From assembly GCA_004173185.1 (NCBI GenBank), contig SEFZ01000001.1, forward strand, positions 62,001-126,000: DNA of 64,000 nucleotides, in the 5' to 3' direction. The DNA is from Sphingomonadales bacterium (lineage in GTDB: Bacteria; Pseudomonadota; Alphaproteobacteria; Sphingomonadales; Sphingomonadaceae). A program made the position numbers and the translations under genes. This document shows, one piece after another, positions 44,106 through 52,891 of this stretch; the stretch's first letter is position 1, and each line of letters begins with the position of its first letter. Under the pieces are notes generated by a model. That model made no database searches, had not been told where the DNA came from, and worked only from the letters and a program-made list of their open reading frames with translations.

Positions 44106-44335
44106 GCGCGGCTCCCTTGATTTTCACGCTATATATGGGAACGGCGATGTGAAAGTTCACCTTGCCGAATTTTTAGTGTGATGCGGCAGCAGGTGCAGTT
44201 TGTTTCGCTCGATCACGATTGTAACTGGCATCCACCGGTGCGCGCCCCCATATTCCATGTATCGCTCCGCTTGATATGAGCCAGGATGCGGCCGAGAGAT
44301 GCTTCGTGCTCCCGCTCTACTAGTGGAGTCCCGCC

Positions 44336-44461
44336 ATGCCGCGGCCTTTTAAGAATGCGCTGCCTAGCCGCTTTCGCAGCACCCGTACGCTCTCTGCCGG
44401 ACCAGCCGAGCCGCGGCAGACCCTGTCGTTATTTTTCGACGCGCCAAAAGATCGCCGATGA
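44336..44461 (+). CDS. Very small ORF coupled to next gene
   Basis: This 41-codon frame begins MPRPFKNALPSRFRS after GTGGAGTCC. Its TGA overlaps the ATG of the next small gene (ATGA). The protein is basic and Pro/Arg-rich, with an LSLFFDAPKD tail. It is not recognised. The coupling to the downstream gene is the main support. Confidence 0.4.
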   Translation: MPRPFKNALPSRFRSTRTLSAGPAEPRQTLSLFFDAPKDRR

Positions 44462-44679
44462 CGCGCGCGGTGAACATAGATGCGTTGCCCGCTGATGTAA
44501 TTGCCATGGCTGCAAAGCATAATGCTGTCATCAGCGCGATCGAGGCGCTCGCTCCAAGCGGCACGCGCGTGGTGTTTCAAAACGCTGCTGGCGCCGCCTC
44601 CATCGCGGCTGCTTTCGGCGCGCTTGTGATCGAGGGGCCGGTCACACGCGTACCGTGGAAGCAGCAACGCGTCGATTGA
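44458..44679 (+). CDS. Small hypothetical protein
   Basis: This 73-residue protein (MTRAVNIDALPADVIAMAAKHN) is Ala-rich with alternating strands and helices and has no membrane segment. It is coupled by ATGA to the preceding 41-codon frame. A further small gene follows 34 bases later with a good ribosome binding site. No family is recognised; the trio looks like a small accessory operon. Confidence 0.45.
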   Translation: MTRAVNIDALPADVIAMAAKHNAVISAIEALAPSGTRVVFQNAAGAASIAAAFGALVIEGPVTRVPWKQQRVD

Positions 44680-44713
44680 CGGCGCTCCGGACCCAACCCC
44701 GAAAGGAAACGCC

Positions 44714-44947
44714 ATGCAGCTTTCATCCATCATGTGCCGAGCGCAGGAGGCCCAGCAGCGCGCACGCGCCGCAAGTACCACTTTGGACAATGTCCGGACG
44801 CTTGCGACGATCGCCGCAGCCGCTTGGCACAAAGAAGCACTGGCGGCTGATCGGCGGGAACGGCGCAGGCCGCCGCCGGTGCTCGACCTGCAAATGGTCT
44901 GGGATGATCGTACCTTCAGCGAGAACCCTGATCGGGGCCAAGCCTAG
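44714..44947 (+). CDS. Small hypothetical protein
   Basis: This 77-residue helical protein (MQLSSIMCRAQEAQQRAR, then RTLATIAAAAWHKEAL) starts after GAAAGGAAACGCC. It follows two other small frames in the same direction. It is not recognised. The charged, Arg-rich C-terminal half suggests a nucleic-acid or protein contact, but this is only inference. Confidence 0.45.
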   Translation: MQLSSIMCRAQEAQQRARAASTTLDNVRTLATIAAAAWHKEALAADRRERRRPPPVLDLQMVWDDRTFSENPDRGQA

Positions 44948-45810
44948 GTCGATGCATCTTTATTTGGTCACGATATCGCGGGCCCCGGCGCGGCCCCCCC
45001 ACCCGCTGGGGAGACCACCTTCCTCGACCGCGGCGCGGGATGCGTGGAGTGCATCGTCGACCCGAATCCTTTCGCTCGCGCGTCTGCTGCCCAAAATCAT
45101 CCCATGGCGCTACAAGCGTTGGGCGAGCATATATGGCGGGGTCACCACCATCTAAAAAGACAGGCCAACGGCTGGGCGTTGGTTACCAAAGGGGGCGGAC
45201 ATTGGCGCGGCCGGGGCGATGCGGCCCTCTGGGGCTGTCGCTCATTCAAGGCGGCAATGATTACGTAAATAACCCGGCTAGGGGACTGAATACATCAGCA
45301 TGGCGGTGGACCAGCGCCACCCCGCGGCGATGGCGACTATGCAGCTATTCTATACGAAGGCGCGCTCCTGTCGAAGCATCTGGCGCGTGGTGTGCGATAT
45401 GCACGCGAGGCAGCAGATGCCGGAGATCCCGACGCGCAGGTGATGATGGTCCGCTTCGCCTATTTAGACGACGGGGATCCCAAGGATGTGAATGTTGCTG
45501 CGCGCGACGCCGGCCTTACTGCGGATGTGTTGGGTAGCGTGTCTGCAGTGCCACTGGCTCGAATCCTTCGGTCATGCTCCACGATCGCGCGCAGCCGCCA
45601 CCTCGTCGGGAGCGCGTGCATTGTTCTGGCGCGATCCGGCCGACCGATCACATAGGCAGGTTCAAGGTATCCTTTGGTGAAGCCGGCTCAGTCCCACCCT
45701 CGGCCTACTCGGTAAAATTACTGCGAGCGATCTCATCATTGCGGACCGCTCTCCACGAAATCTCGCTGCTACTGTCCGCTTGGCACCGGCGCCAAGTGTT
45801 CGACTTGGCG
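44948..45810. other. Gene-poor gap with decayed sequence
   Basis: About 860 bases contain no intact gene. A poly-C/GC-rich tract lies near 44990-45005. A Sel1-like repeat remnant is visible near 45330-45510. Other frames are short and lack ribosome binding sites. It looks like a degenerated accessory patch between the small-gene trio and the LytTR regulator. Confidence 0.5.
45326..45655 (+). pseudogene. Possible Sel1-like repeat protein remnant
   Basis: In one plus-strand frame the translation includes DYAAILYEGALLSKHLARG and YAREAADAGDPDAQVMMV, which resemble the A-x-Y-x-x-G-A and EAA-x-AGDPDAQ pattern of Sel1/TPR-like repeats. The rest of the frame does not. There is no clear start. Confidence 0.3.
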
Positions 45811-47247
45811 CTACTTCAGTATGGCTGCCGTTAGAACGGGAGCTTCCAGAGCTTCGCGCAGGGCGGGCTGGCGCGAGCGACTGACGGGCAGAGGTTCGCC
45901 CTCGCTCAGGTGTAGCCGCCAGCGGTCGCCGTCGCGCTCAAGGCGCTGCACCTTTGCGAGATTGGCGATCACTGACCGATGAATACGCAGGAAGCTTTCC
46001 GGCAATTGCGCGGTTAGGCCGTCCAGCCGGGCGGAGTGCAGCAGCGTGCGGCCGCCGGACAGCCGGAGTTCGACATAGTCGTCGGCTCCCACCACGGCGA
46101 GGATTTCCGCAACTGGCACCAACTCAACGCCGCGCGCCGAGGCCACGGTCAGGCGGTCTGGCTGGCTGGCGGCACGGGTCAGGGCGGCCTCCCGCCCGCG
46201 GTCGTCGCGGCTCAGCCGCACCACTTCGACCATCAGCAGCGGCAATATCAGGCCGGCGGCTAGCAGGAAGTAAGAGACGTCGGACAGCCATTCGGGAAAT
46301 CCGAGGGCCAGCGCAAGAAACAGCATTAGCCACGCCAGAACCGGTCGCGCGCTGGAAGTTCCGAGCCGCACCCCGACCGCCGCGGGAACCACGGCAAGCG
46401 CTACGCCAAGGATCAGCGCCCATATCGTCTTCAAATCAAAGCCCGGAAGCAGGGCCGTGGCGCCGACTATGCAGAGCGCGAAGCAGATCATCACGCCACG
46501 AGCTTTGGGCAGAAATCGCGTCGTGGCATAAGCGACTAGCAGGATCGCGAAGACTGCTGCCAACCCCCAGATCGCGCTCATCCGCCAGGCGTGGAGGGGA
46601 TATGAATAGTCAAACAAGCTGCGGAGACTTTCGACGACGGCCTGTAGCGCCGCAACCCCGGCCATGACGGCAAGCATGCGGCTCGAGCCGGTGCGACGCA
46701 TGGCGTGGATGACGCCGAAGCCGAACGCGGCAGCCAGCAAGGTGCCAGCCGCCACGAAGGTGAGGGCGAGCAACGCGGTGGGCTGCGGAAAAGGATAGGG
46801 CCAGACGCCGATCGCGCTCATCGGACGGGCGAAATGCAGCCCGCCGTGGAACGACGACAGGTGTAGCACCAGCATATTGTCTTCGGACCGCCAGACGCTA
46901 TCGCGGATCGGAAAGACCGCTTGGTATCGCCCGGGAATCTCGGCCTTTGCCGAGGCACCGGGTTGACCATTGACGCCCAACCGCTGGCCGTTGAGCCAGG
47001 CCGCGGACGATGCCACGCCTGCAATATAAAGGGCGCGCGGCCGAGTGTCGGTGGGGGATTGGACGACCGACCGAATCCATAGCTCACGACCCTGGGGGTC
47101 GACGAAATCCTCCACCGGATGGCAATTGCTCAACTGCGGACCCTCCGGACCCATCGTGCCCTGACAGGTTTGCCACTGCATGTCCTGTGCTCGCGCGGGG
47201 GTCGATAAACCCGTTAGGAAGACGGTGAGGAGAAGGATTCGCCACAT
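45811..47247 (-). CDS. Membrane-bound LytTR transcriptional regulator
   Basis: This 478-residue regulator links an extracytoplasmic sensor to DNA binding. It has a signal peptide (MWRILLLTVFLTGLSTPARAQ), a periplasmic beta-rich domain (about 22-150) and seven or eight transmembrane segments (about 155-360). The C-terminal cytoplasmic LytTR DNA-binding domain has LRIHRSVIANLAKVQRLERD. Similar proteins often control an adjacent gene; here the neighbour is a divergent exported alpha/beta hydrolase. The ligand is unknown. Confidence 0.85.
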   Translation of the reverse strand: MWRILLLTVFLTGLSTPARAQDMQWQTCQGTMGPEGPQLSNCHPVEDFVDPQGRELWIRSVVQSPTDTRPRALYIAGVASSAAWLNGQRLGVNGQPGASAKAEIPGRYQAVFPIRDSVWRSEDNMLVLHLSSFHGGLHFARPMSAIGVWPYPFPQPTALLALTFVAAGTLLAAAFGFGVIHAMRRTGSSRMLAVMAGVAALQAVVESLRSLFDYSYPLHAWRMSAIWGLAAVFAILLVAYATTRFLPKARGVMICFALCIVGATALLPGFDLKTIWALILGVALAVVPAAVGVRLGTSSARPVLAWLMLFLALALGFPEWLSDVSYFLLAAGLILPLLMVEVVRLSRDDRGREAALTRAASQPDRLTVASARGVELVPVAEILAVVGADDYVELRLSGGRTLLHSARLDGLTAQLPESFLRIHRSVIANLAKVQRLERDGDRWRLHLSEGEPLPVSRSRQPALREALEAPVLTAAILK

Positions 47248-47358
47248 GCTGCTGCTCTAGAACGCTGCTCGCCGAGATGCACCGCCATTCGCCGATCACG
47301 GGCGGTGGTTGACCGAAGGCGGGTGGCGGACAGAGCCGTCAACAGGTCAGACAAGGGC

Positions 47359-48816
47359 ATGACCAACCAATCCCTCAATCGTCGCGCCGTGCTTGCCAGC
47401 GCCGCCCTCGCTCTTCCTGCCCTGGCGTTCGCCCGTGCCTCCGCCCAGACCGTGGCTCCGCCGCAGGCTGGTCCTTTCCGATTCAAGGATGGGCGTGGCG
47501 ACGAGACTGATGCCGAGCGCGGCTTTTTCGAAGTCCCTGAGGATCGGCGCGATCCCCGCTCGCGTAAGATCCGGCTAGGTTATGTGCGGTTCCGCTCGAC
47601 AGCGGCCAGACCTGGTTCCCCCATCGTCTATCTGGCCGGGGGGCCGGGCGGAGAGGGAACCGGGGCAGCGACCGGACCGCGCTTTCCGATCTTCATGGCG
47701 CTGCGCGCCGTTGCCGATGTCATCGCCTTCGATCAGCGGGGCACGGGCTTGTCCCGCACTATACCCGAACGGCCGACCTCTACGCGCGCGGTGCCGATTT
47801 TCACCGAGGCAGGGATGACTTCATATTTGCGCGAGGAGCTCCAGAGCGCCTGGACTGATTGGACCAAGGCCGGCGTGGCCATGACCGGCTACAATACTGA
47901 GCAGAATGCCGATGATATCGACGATTTGCGCCGCCATCTCGGCGCAGAGAAGATCAACCTCTGGGGCATCAGCTATGGCTCGCACCTGGCACTCAGCGTG
48001 CTCAGGCGGCACGGCGGCCGGGTGAACCGCGTCGCGCTGGCTAGTTTGGAAGGGCAGGACCAGACGGTAAAGCGGCCGGAGAGGGTCGACGCATTGCTAC
48101 GGCAGGTCGACACCCTATTGGGTGCCGACCCCGCTGCCCGCGCAGCTGTTCCGAACCTGCTGGCTTTGATGCGCCGCGTGCATATGCGCCTCGAAGCGGA
48201 GCCGGCCCGGATGGCCGTCACGCTGAAGGGAGCGCCGGGCGAGGTCCGCCTGGGTGGTTTCCTCGTGCAGATGGTGGCGGGCGGGTTGATCGCCAATCCC
48301 AATACTCTGGCCATGCTTCCGCGCCTGTATCTGGCGCTAGATGCGGGGCGCACCGCCGTGCTTGCTCCGATGCTGGGCGATGTTGCCGATCTGCTGACCG
48401 TGCGCGGCATGCCCGAGGCCATGGATCTGGCGTCGGGGATTTCGCCCGCCCGACTGGCTCTCGTGCGGCGTGAGGCGGAGAGCGCCGTGTTGGGCGGGGC
48501 GCTCAACTTTCCGATGCCGCAACTGCTGGGCGCGGTACCCGGCGTCGATTTGGGTGAGGGATTCCGGGCACCAATCCGCATCGACCATCCTGCCCTTCTT
48601 GTCGCGGGGTCGCTCGATGGACGCACACCTTTGGCCGAGCAGGACGAAGTCGCGGCGCAGTTCAAACGGAAGTCACGCGTGATCGTCGAGAATGCTGGCC
48701 ACAACGTGTTCGAGGCCCATCCCGACGTCCAGGCGCTGCTAGTACGCTTCTTCCGCGGCGAGACGGTGGCCGACACACGGCTAAGCCTCCCGTCGCCGAG
48801 GTTTCAAATCGCGTGA
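47359..48816 (+). CDS. Exported alpha/beta hydrolase, TAP/proline-iminopeptidase-like
   Basis: This is a probable periplasmic peptidase or esterase of 485 residues from ATG 47359; the frame is open from 47305. The N-terminus (NQSLNRRAVLASAALALPALAFARASA) has a twin-Arg-like signal. The fold shows IVYLAGGPGGEGTG (oxyanion loop), DQRGTGLS and the nucleophile motif WGISYGSH. Near the C-terminus are LVAGSLDGRTP with the Asp and AGHNVFEAHP with the His, as in the TAP-like family. It is divergent from the LytTR membrane regulator, which is likely to control it. Confidence 0.87.
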   Translation: MTNQSLNRRAVLASAALALPALAFARASAQTVAPPQAGPFRFKDGRGDETDAERGFFEVPEDRRDPRSRKIRLGYVRFRSTAARPGSPIVYLAGGPGGEGTGAATGPRFPIFMALRAVADVIAFDQRGTGLSRTIPERPTSTRAVPIFTEAGMTSYLREELQSAWTDWTKAGVAMTGYNTEQNADDIDDLRRHLGAEKINLWGISYGSHLALSVLRRHGGRVNRVALASLEGQDQTVKRPERVDALLRQVDTLLGADPAARAAVPNLLALMRRVHMRLEAEPARMAVTLKGAPGEVRLGGFLVQMVAGGLIANPNTLAMLPRLYLALDAGRTAVLAPMLGDVADLLTVRGMPEAMDLASGISPARLALVRREAESAVLGGALNFPMPQLLGAVPGVDLGEGFRAPIRIDHPALLVAGSLDGRTPLAEQDEVAAQFKRKSRVIVENAGHNVFEAHPDVQALLVRFFRGETVADTRLSLPSPRFQIA

Positions 48817-48959
48817 CGGCTCGGTCAAGACAGGTCGCCTTGCTCTGACGTTTTGATCGATCCAGACATTGGCGAAGACTTCATATTAGCGGAATGGAAG
48901 CTCTGTCGATCAATGTGTCCTGAACGCTGACTGTTAGGGTGTCGCCGTATGAGCGGTCG

Positions 48960-49432
48960 CTAAACTGGCGGCGCGCCCAGCAGATTTGGAAGCTTCGTCG
49001 AAATCCAGCGCCAGGATAGTGCGCTCGTAAGGAGCCGAAGGGGCCTGCGCAGCGACGAGGAGGGGCAACGTGCTGCGGCGCACCACGCGCTCGACCGTGG
49101 TGCCGACGAATATGTCGCGGAGGGCCGATGGTGCGGGCCTAGCACGATAAGGTCGGCGCCGACGCTCTCAGCTGGATTCAATATACCCGAATCCACGTCG
49201 TCCACCTCAAGCAGCGTCTCTGCCTCGAGCCGGTCCAAGGTTTCCGCGATTTAAAGCAATAGCGCCGTCGCTTCCGCGCGATCGGTGGCAATGAGCCGAG
49301 CGGGATGGTCCGCGTCGATGATATGCGCCGCGTCAGGGACGCACCGGTTTGCCGGGCTATAAGCGTGGCGCGTCGCAAGGCGGGATCCGATCGGGGCGAG
49401 AAGTCGGTCGCCACGAGGATGCGTTTCAAAGG
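48960..49432 (-). pseudogene. Universal stress protein, frameshifted
   Basis: The N-terminal part LKRILVATDFSPRSDPALRRA is a clear UspA start. The continuation is found in other frames: AHIIDADHPARL, then RLEAETLLEVDDVDSG and GADLIVLGPHHR with the UspA glycine region, then a tail in a third frame. At least two frameshifts break the gene. It lies upstream of the Mrp operon, on the opposite strand. Confidence 0.7.
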
Positions 49433-49640
49433 AGGCTCCTTCACTGGGCGGCCGCTCGGGTGCGGTTCGGCATGCTGTTTTCGGCGTGTATGGGTCCTGT
49501 CGAGAAAGACGACAGCGGCGCCGCGTGAGACCGATTTTATATCGCGGTACGGCACACTTATCCGAATGACGGGTTGTCACGCCCCGTCTCGTCCTTAAGG
49601 GTAACCTGCCCGGCCCGAGGCCCGCCGAAGAGGAGAACCG

Positions 49641-52550
49641 GTGTCGAGTGACGCTCTATTGTGGTTGATGCTGGTGCTCCCGTTCGCGGGGAGCGTCGGT
49701 GCAGCGTTTCTGCCGGTTCGTGCGCGTAATGCGGCGGGATTGCTGGCGGGTGCCGTGACTCTCGCCGGAGCGATCACCGCAGGCGCGCTCTACACCCAGG
49801 CGGCGGGCGGGCAGGTGCTACGCACCGAAATCGGATGGCTGCCCTCTCTCGGGCTCGACCTGGTCCTGCGGCTCGATGGGCTGGCCTGGGTCTTCGCCTT
49901 CCTGATCCTCGCGGTCGGTTTCCTCGTCGTTATCTATGCGCGATATTACATGTCGCCCGAGGATCCGGTCCCCCGCTTCTTCTCGTTTCTGCTCGCCTTC
50001 ATGGGCTCGATGCTGGGCCTCGTCCTTTCGGGAAACCTCGTCCAGATCGCCTTTTTCTGGGAGCTGACCAGCCTCTTTTCCTTCTTGCTGATCGGCTATT
50101 GGCACCAGAACCAGAGCGCGCGCGATGCGGCGCGGATGGCGCTGATCGTCACCGGGACGGGCGGGCTGTGCCTGTTGTTGGGCATCTTGCTGATCGGCAA
50201 GATCGTCGGCAGCTACGATCTCGACGTGGTGCTGGCGGCGGGGGACCTGATTCGTTCGAGCGACCTCTATACGCCGGCGCTGATCCTGATCCTGCTGGGC
50301 GCCTTCACCAAGAGCGCGCAGTTCCCGTTCCACTTCTGGCTGCCCCGCGCGATGGCGGCGCCCACGCCGGTGTCCGCCTATCTCCATTCCGCGACGCTGG
50401 TGAAGGTAGGAATATTCATCCTGATCCGCCTGTGGCCGGTGCTCGCCGGGACCGACGCCTGGTATGTGATCGTCTCGAGCACGGGCCTCGCGACGCTGTT
50501 GTTCGGCGCGTGGGCGGCGATGTTCCAGCAGGATGTGAAGGGCCTGCTGGCGTATTCGACGATCAGCCATCTGGGACTGATCACCTTGCTCCTCGGGCTC
50601 GGCAGCCCGCTCGGGCTGGTCGCCGCGATCTTCCACACGCTCAACCATGCCACCTTTAAAGCATCCCTGTTTATGGCCGCGGGGATCGTCGATCACGAGA
50701 CCGGCACGCGCGATCTGCGGCGGCTGAGCGGGCTGTTCAAATTCATGCCGATCACGGCGACGCTGGCGATGGTCGCCGCCGCGGCGATGGCGGGGGTGCC
50801 GCTGCTCAACGGATTCCTGTCGAAAGAGATGTTCATCGCCGAAGCGCTGGAGGACCAGCGCGGCATGATCATCGATCAGGCGCTGCCGGTGCTGGCCACG
50901 CTCGCGCTCACCTTCAGCGTGCTCTACTCGGTGCGCTTCATCCATCAGTGCTTCTTCGGCCCGCCGCCCACGGACCTTCCGCACCAGCCCGAGGAAGCGC
51001 CGCCCTGGATGCGGCTCCCGGTCGAGATCCTCGTCCTCGCCTGCCTGATCATCGGGGTGGTGCCGGGCCTTACCGTCGGGCCCTTCCTCGATTCCGCGGT
51101 CCGCTCGGTGTTGGGTGGCAGTACGCCCGAATACAGCCTGGCGATCTGGCACGGGTTCACCGCGCCGCTGTTTCTCAGCATGCTGGCGCTCGTCGCGGGC
51201 ACGGTCGGCTATCTGGTCTTCCGCAAGCAGCTCAACCTGCGCGAGAACCCGCCGCTGATGCGGCGCGTGAAGGGCCGTAAGGTGTTCGATTCGGTGCTCG
51301 CCGCAATCATCTCCGCGGCGCGGGTGCTCGAGGGACGGTTCGGCACCCGGCGGCTCCAGACGCAATTGCGGCTGCTCGTCTCGATCGCCTTGCTGGCGGC
51401 CTTGCTGCCCTTCCTGCGCTATGGCTACAGCCTGGGCAGCCACCCCGGCACGATCGTCGATCCGGGCTTCGCGGTGATCTGGGTCGTCGGCGGCGCATGC
51501 GCGATCGGCGCCGCGTGGCAGGCCAAATATCACCGGCTCGCGGCACTCATCCTGATGGCCGGTGCGGGACTGGCAAGCTGCGTCAGCTTCGTCTGGCTCT
51601 CGGCGCCCGATCTGGCGATCACCCAGCTGCTGGTGGAAACCGTCACCACCGTGCTGCTGCTGCTCGGGCTTCGCTGGCTGCCGCCGCGCGTCAAGGACGT
51701 ATGGCCCGAGGGTCATTCGCCGTGGAAGGTGCTTGCGCGCCGCAGCGCCGACCTGACCATTGCAGTGCTGGCGGGCGCGGGGATGGCGCTGCTCTCTTAT
51801 GCGGTGATGACGCGGCAGCTGCCCGATACGATCTCGCGCGAGTTCATCGCGCGGGCCTATTCCGAGGGCGGCGGCACCAACGTCGTCAATGTGATCCTCG
51901 TGGATTTCCGCAGCTTCGACACGCTGGGCGAGATTAGCGTGCTGGCGATCGTCTCGGTCACGGTGTTCGCGCTGCTGCGCCGCTTCCGGCCCGCCGCCGA
52001 GAGTGTCGCGCCGCCGCCGCAGCAGCGGCTGCAGAACGCGTTCGACGATGTGCAGGATGACCGCCGCGTCGGCGATACGTTGCGCGACTATATGCTTGTC
52101 CCGCGCGTCATCATGCAGTGGCTGTTCCCGGTCACGCTCGTGCTCGCGCTCTATCTGTTCGTCCGTGGGCACGACATGCCGGGCGGCGGGTTTGCGGCGG
52201 GGATCACGCTCTCGATCGGGCTGATCCTGCAATATATGGCAATGGGCGCGCGGCAGGTGGAGAGCCGGCTGCGCGTGCGGCCGATCCGCTGGATCGGCAC
52301 CGGCCTGCTCATCGCTACTGCCACCGGCGCCGGCGCGTGGATGTTCGGCTATCCCTTCCTGACCTCATGGTTCAGCTATCTCGATCTGCCGATCGTCGGA
52401 AAGGTGCCCGCCGCCACTGCCTTGCTGTTCGATCTCGGCGTGTTCATCCTTGTCGTCGGCGCGACCGCATTGATCCTCGTCGCGCTCGGCCACCAGTCGA
52501 GCCGCACCCCGCGCAAGAGCGCCCAACCTGCCGCAGTGAGGGAAGACTGA
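49641..52550 (+). CDS. mrpA: Mrp Na+/H+ antiporter subunit A, fused to B
   Basis: This is the largest subunit of the multisubunit cation/proton antiporter, homologous to complex I proton-pumping subunits. It has 969 residues and about 20 or more transmembrane segments. The proton-channel part has LVQIAFFWELTSLFSFLLIGYW, LPRAMAAPTPVSAYLHSATLVK and AMAGVPLLNGFLSKE. The C-terminal portion contains the MrpB signature LFVRGHDMPGGGFAAG, so no separate mrpB gene is needed, as in many alphaproteobacterial PhaAB-type proteins. GTG 49641 follows GAGGAGAACCG. It heads the A-C-D-E-F-G operon. Confidence 0.94.
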   Translation: MSSDALLWLMLVLPFAGSVGAAFLPVRARNAAGLLAGAVTLAGAITAGALYTQAAGGQVLRTEIGWLPSLGLDLVLRLDGLAWVFAFLILAVGFLVVIYARYYMSPEDPVPRFFSFLLAFMGSMLGLVLSGNLVQIAFFWELTSLFSFLLIGYWHQNQSARDAARMALIVTGTGGLCLLLGILLIGKIVGSYDLDVVLAAGDLIRSSDLYTPALILILLGAFTKSAQFPFHFWLPRAMAAPTPVSAYLHSATLVKVGIFILIRLWPVLAGTDAWYVIVSSTGLATLLFGAWAAMFQQDVKGLLAYSTISHLGLITLLLGLGSPLGLVAAIFHTLNHATFKASLFMAAGIVDHETGTRDLRRLSGLFKFMPITATLAMVAAAAMAGVPLLNGFLSKEMFIAEALEDQRGMIIDQALPVLATLALTFSVLYSVRFIHQCFFGPPPTDLPHQPEEAPPWMRLPVEILVLACLIIGVVPGLTVGPFLDSAVRSVLGGSTPEYSLAIWHGFTAPLFLSMLALVAGTVGYLVFRKQLNLRENPPLMRRVKGRKVFDSVLAAIISAARVLEGRFGTRRLQTQLRLLVSIALLAALLPFLRYGYSLGSHPGTIVDPGFAVIWVVGGACAIGAAWQAKYHRLAALILMAGAGLASCVSFVWLSAPDLAITQLLVETVTTVLLLLGLRWLPPRVKDVWPEGHSPWKVLARRSADLTIAVLAGAGMALLSYAVMTRQLPDTISREFIARAYSEGGGTNVVNVILVDFRSFDTLGEISVLAIVSVTVFALLRRFRPAAESVAPPPQQRLQNAFDDVQDDRRVGDTLRDYMLVPRVIMQWLFPVTLVLALYLFVRGHDMPGGGFAAGITLSIGLILQYMAMGARQVESRLRVRPIRWIGTGLLIATATGAGAWMFGYPFLTSWFSYLDLPIVGKVPAATALLFDLGVFILVVGATALILVALGHQSSRTPRKSAQPAAVRED

Positions 52551-52891
52551 TGGAAATGGTCCTCGCACTCGCCATCGGCGTGCTCACGGCATCGGGCGTG
52601 TGGCTTATTCTCCGCCCGCGCACCTTCCAGGTCGTGGTCGGGCTGTCGCTGCTCTCCTACGCCGTGAACCTCTTCATCTATGCGATGGGGCGCCTGCGCG
52701 TGAATGCGCCGCCGATCGTCGAAAGCGGAGGTGTGGCGGATCCCGCCCAATATGCCGATCCGCTGCCCCAGGCGCTGGTCCTCACGGCAATCGTTATCTC
52801 CTTCGCGATGACGGCTTTGCTGCTCGTCGTTCTGCTCGCCTCGCGCGGGCTGACCGGCACCGATCATGTCGATGGCAAGGAGCCCGATTGA
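52550..52891 (+). CDS. mrpC: Mrp antiporter subunit C
   Basis: This NuoK-like small subunit has 113 residues and three transmembrane segments. It starts MEMVLALAIGVLTASG and contains RTFQVVVGLSLLSYAVNLFIY and DPLPQALVLTAIVISFA, typical of MnhC/MrpC. The start shares one base with the subunit A stop (TGATG). It is essential for assembly of the antiporter complex. Confidence 0.93.
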   Translation: MEMVLALAIGVLTASGVWLILRPRTFQVVVGLSLLSYAVNLFIYAMGRLRVNAPPIVESGGVADPAQYADPLPQALVLTAIVISFAMTALLLVVLLASRGLTGTDHVDGKEPD

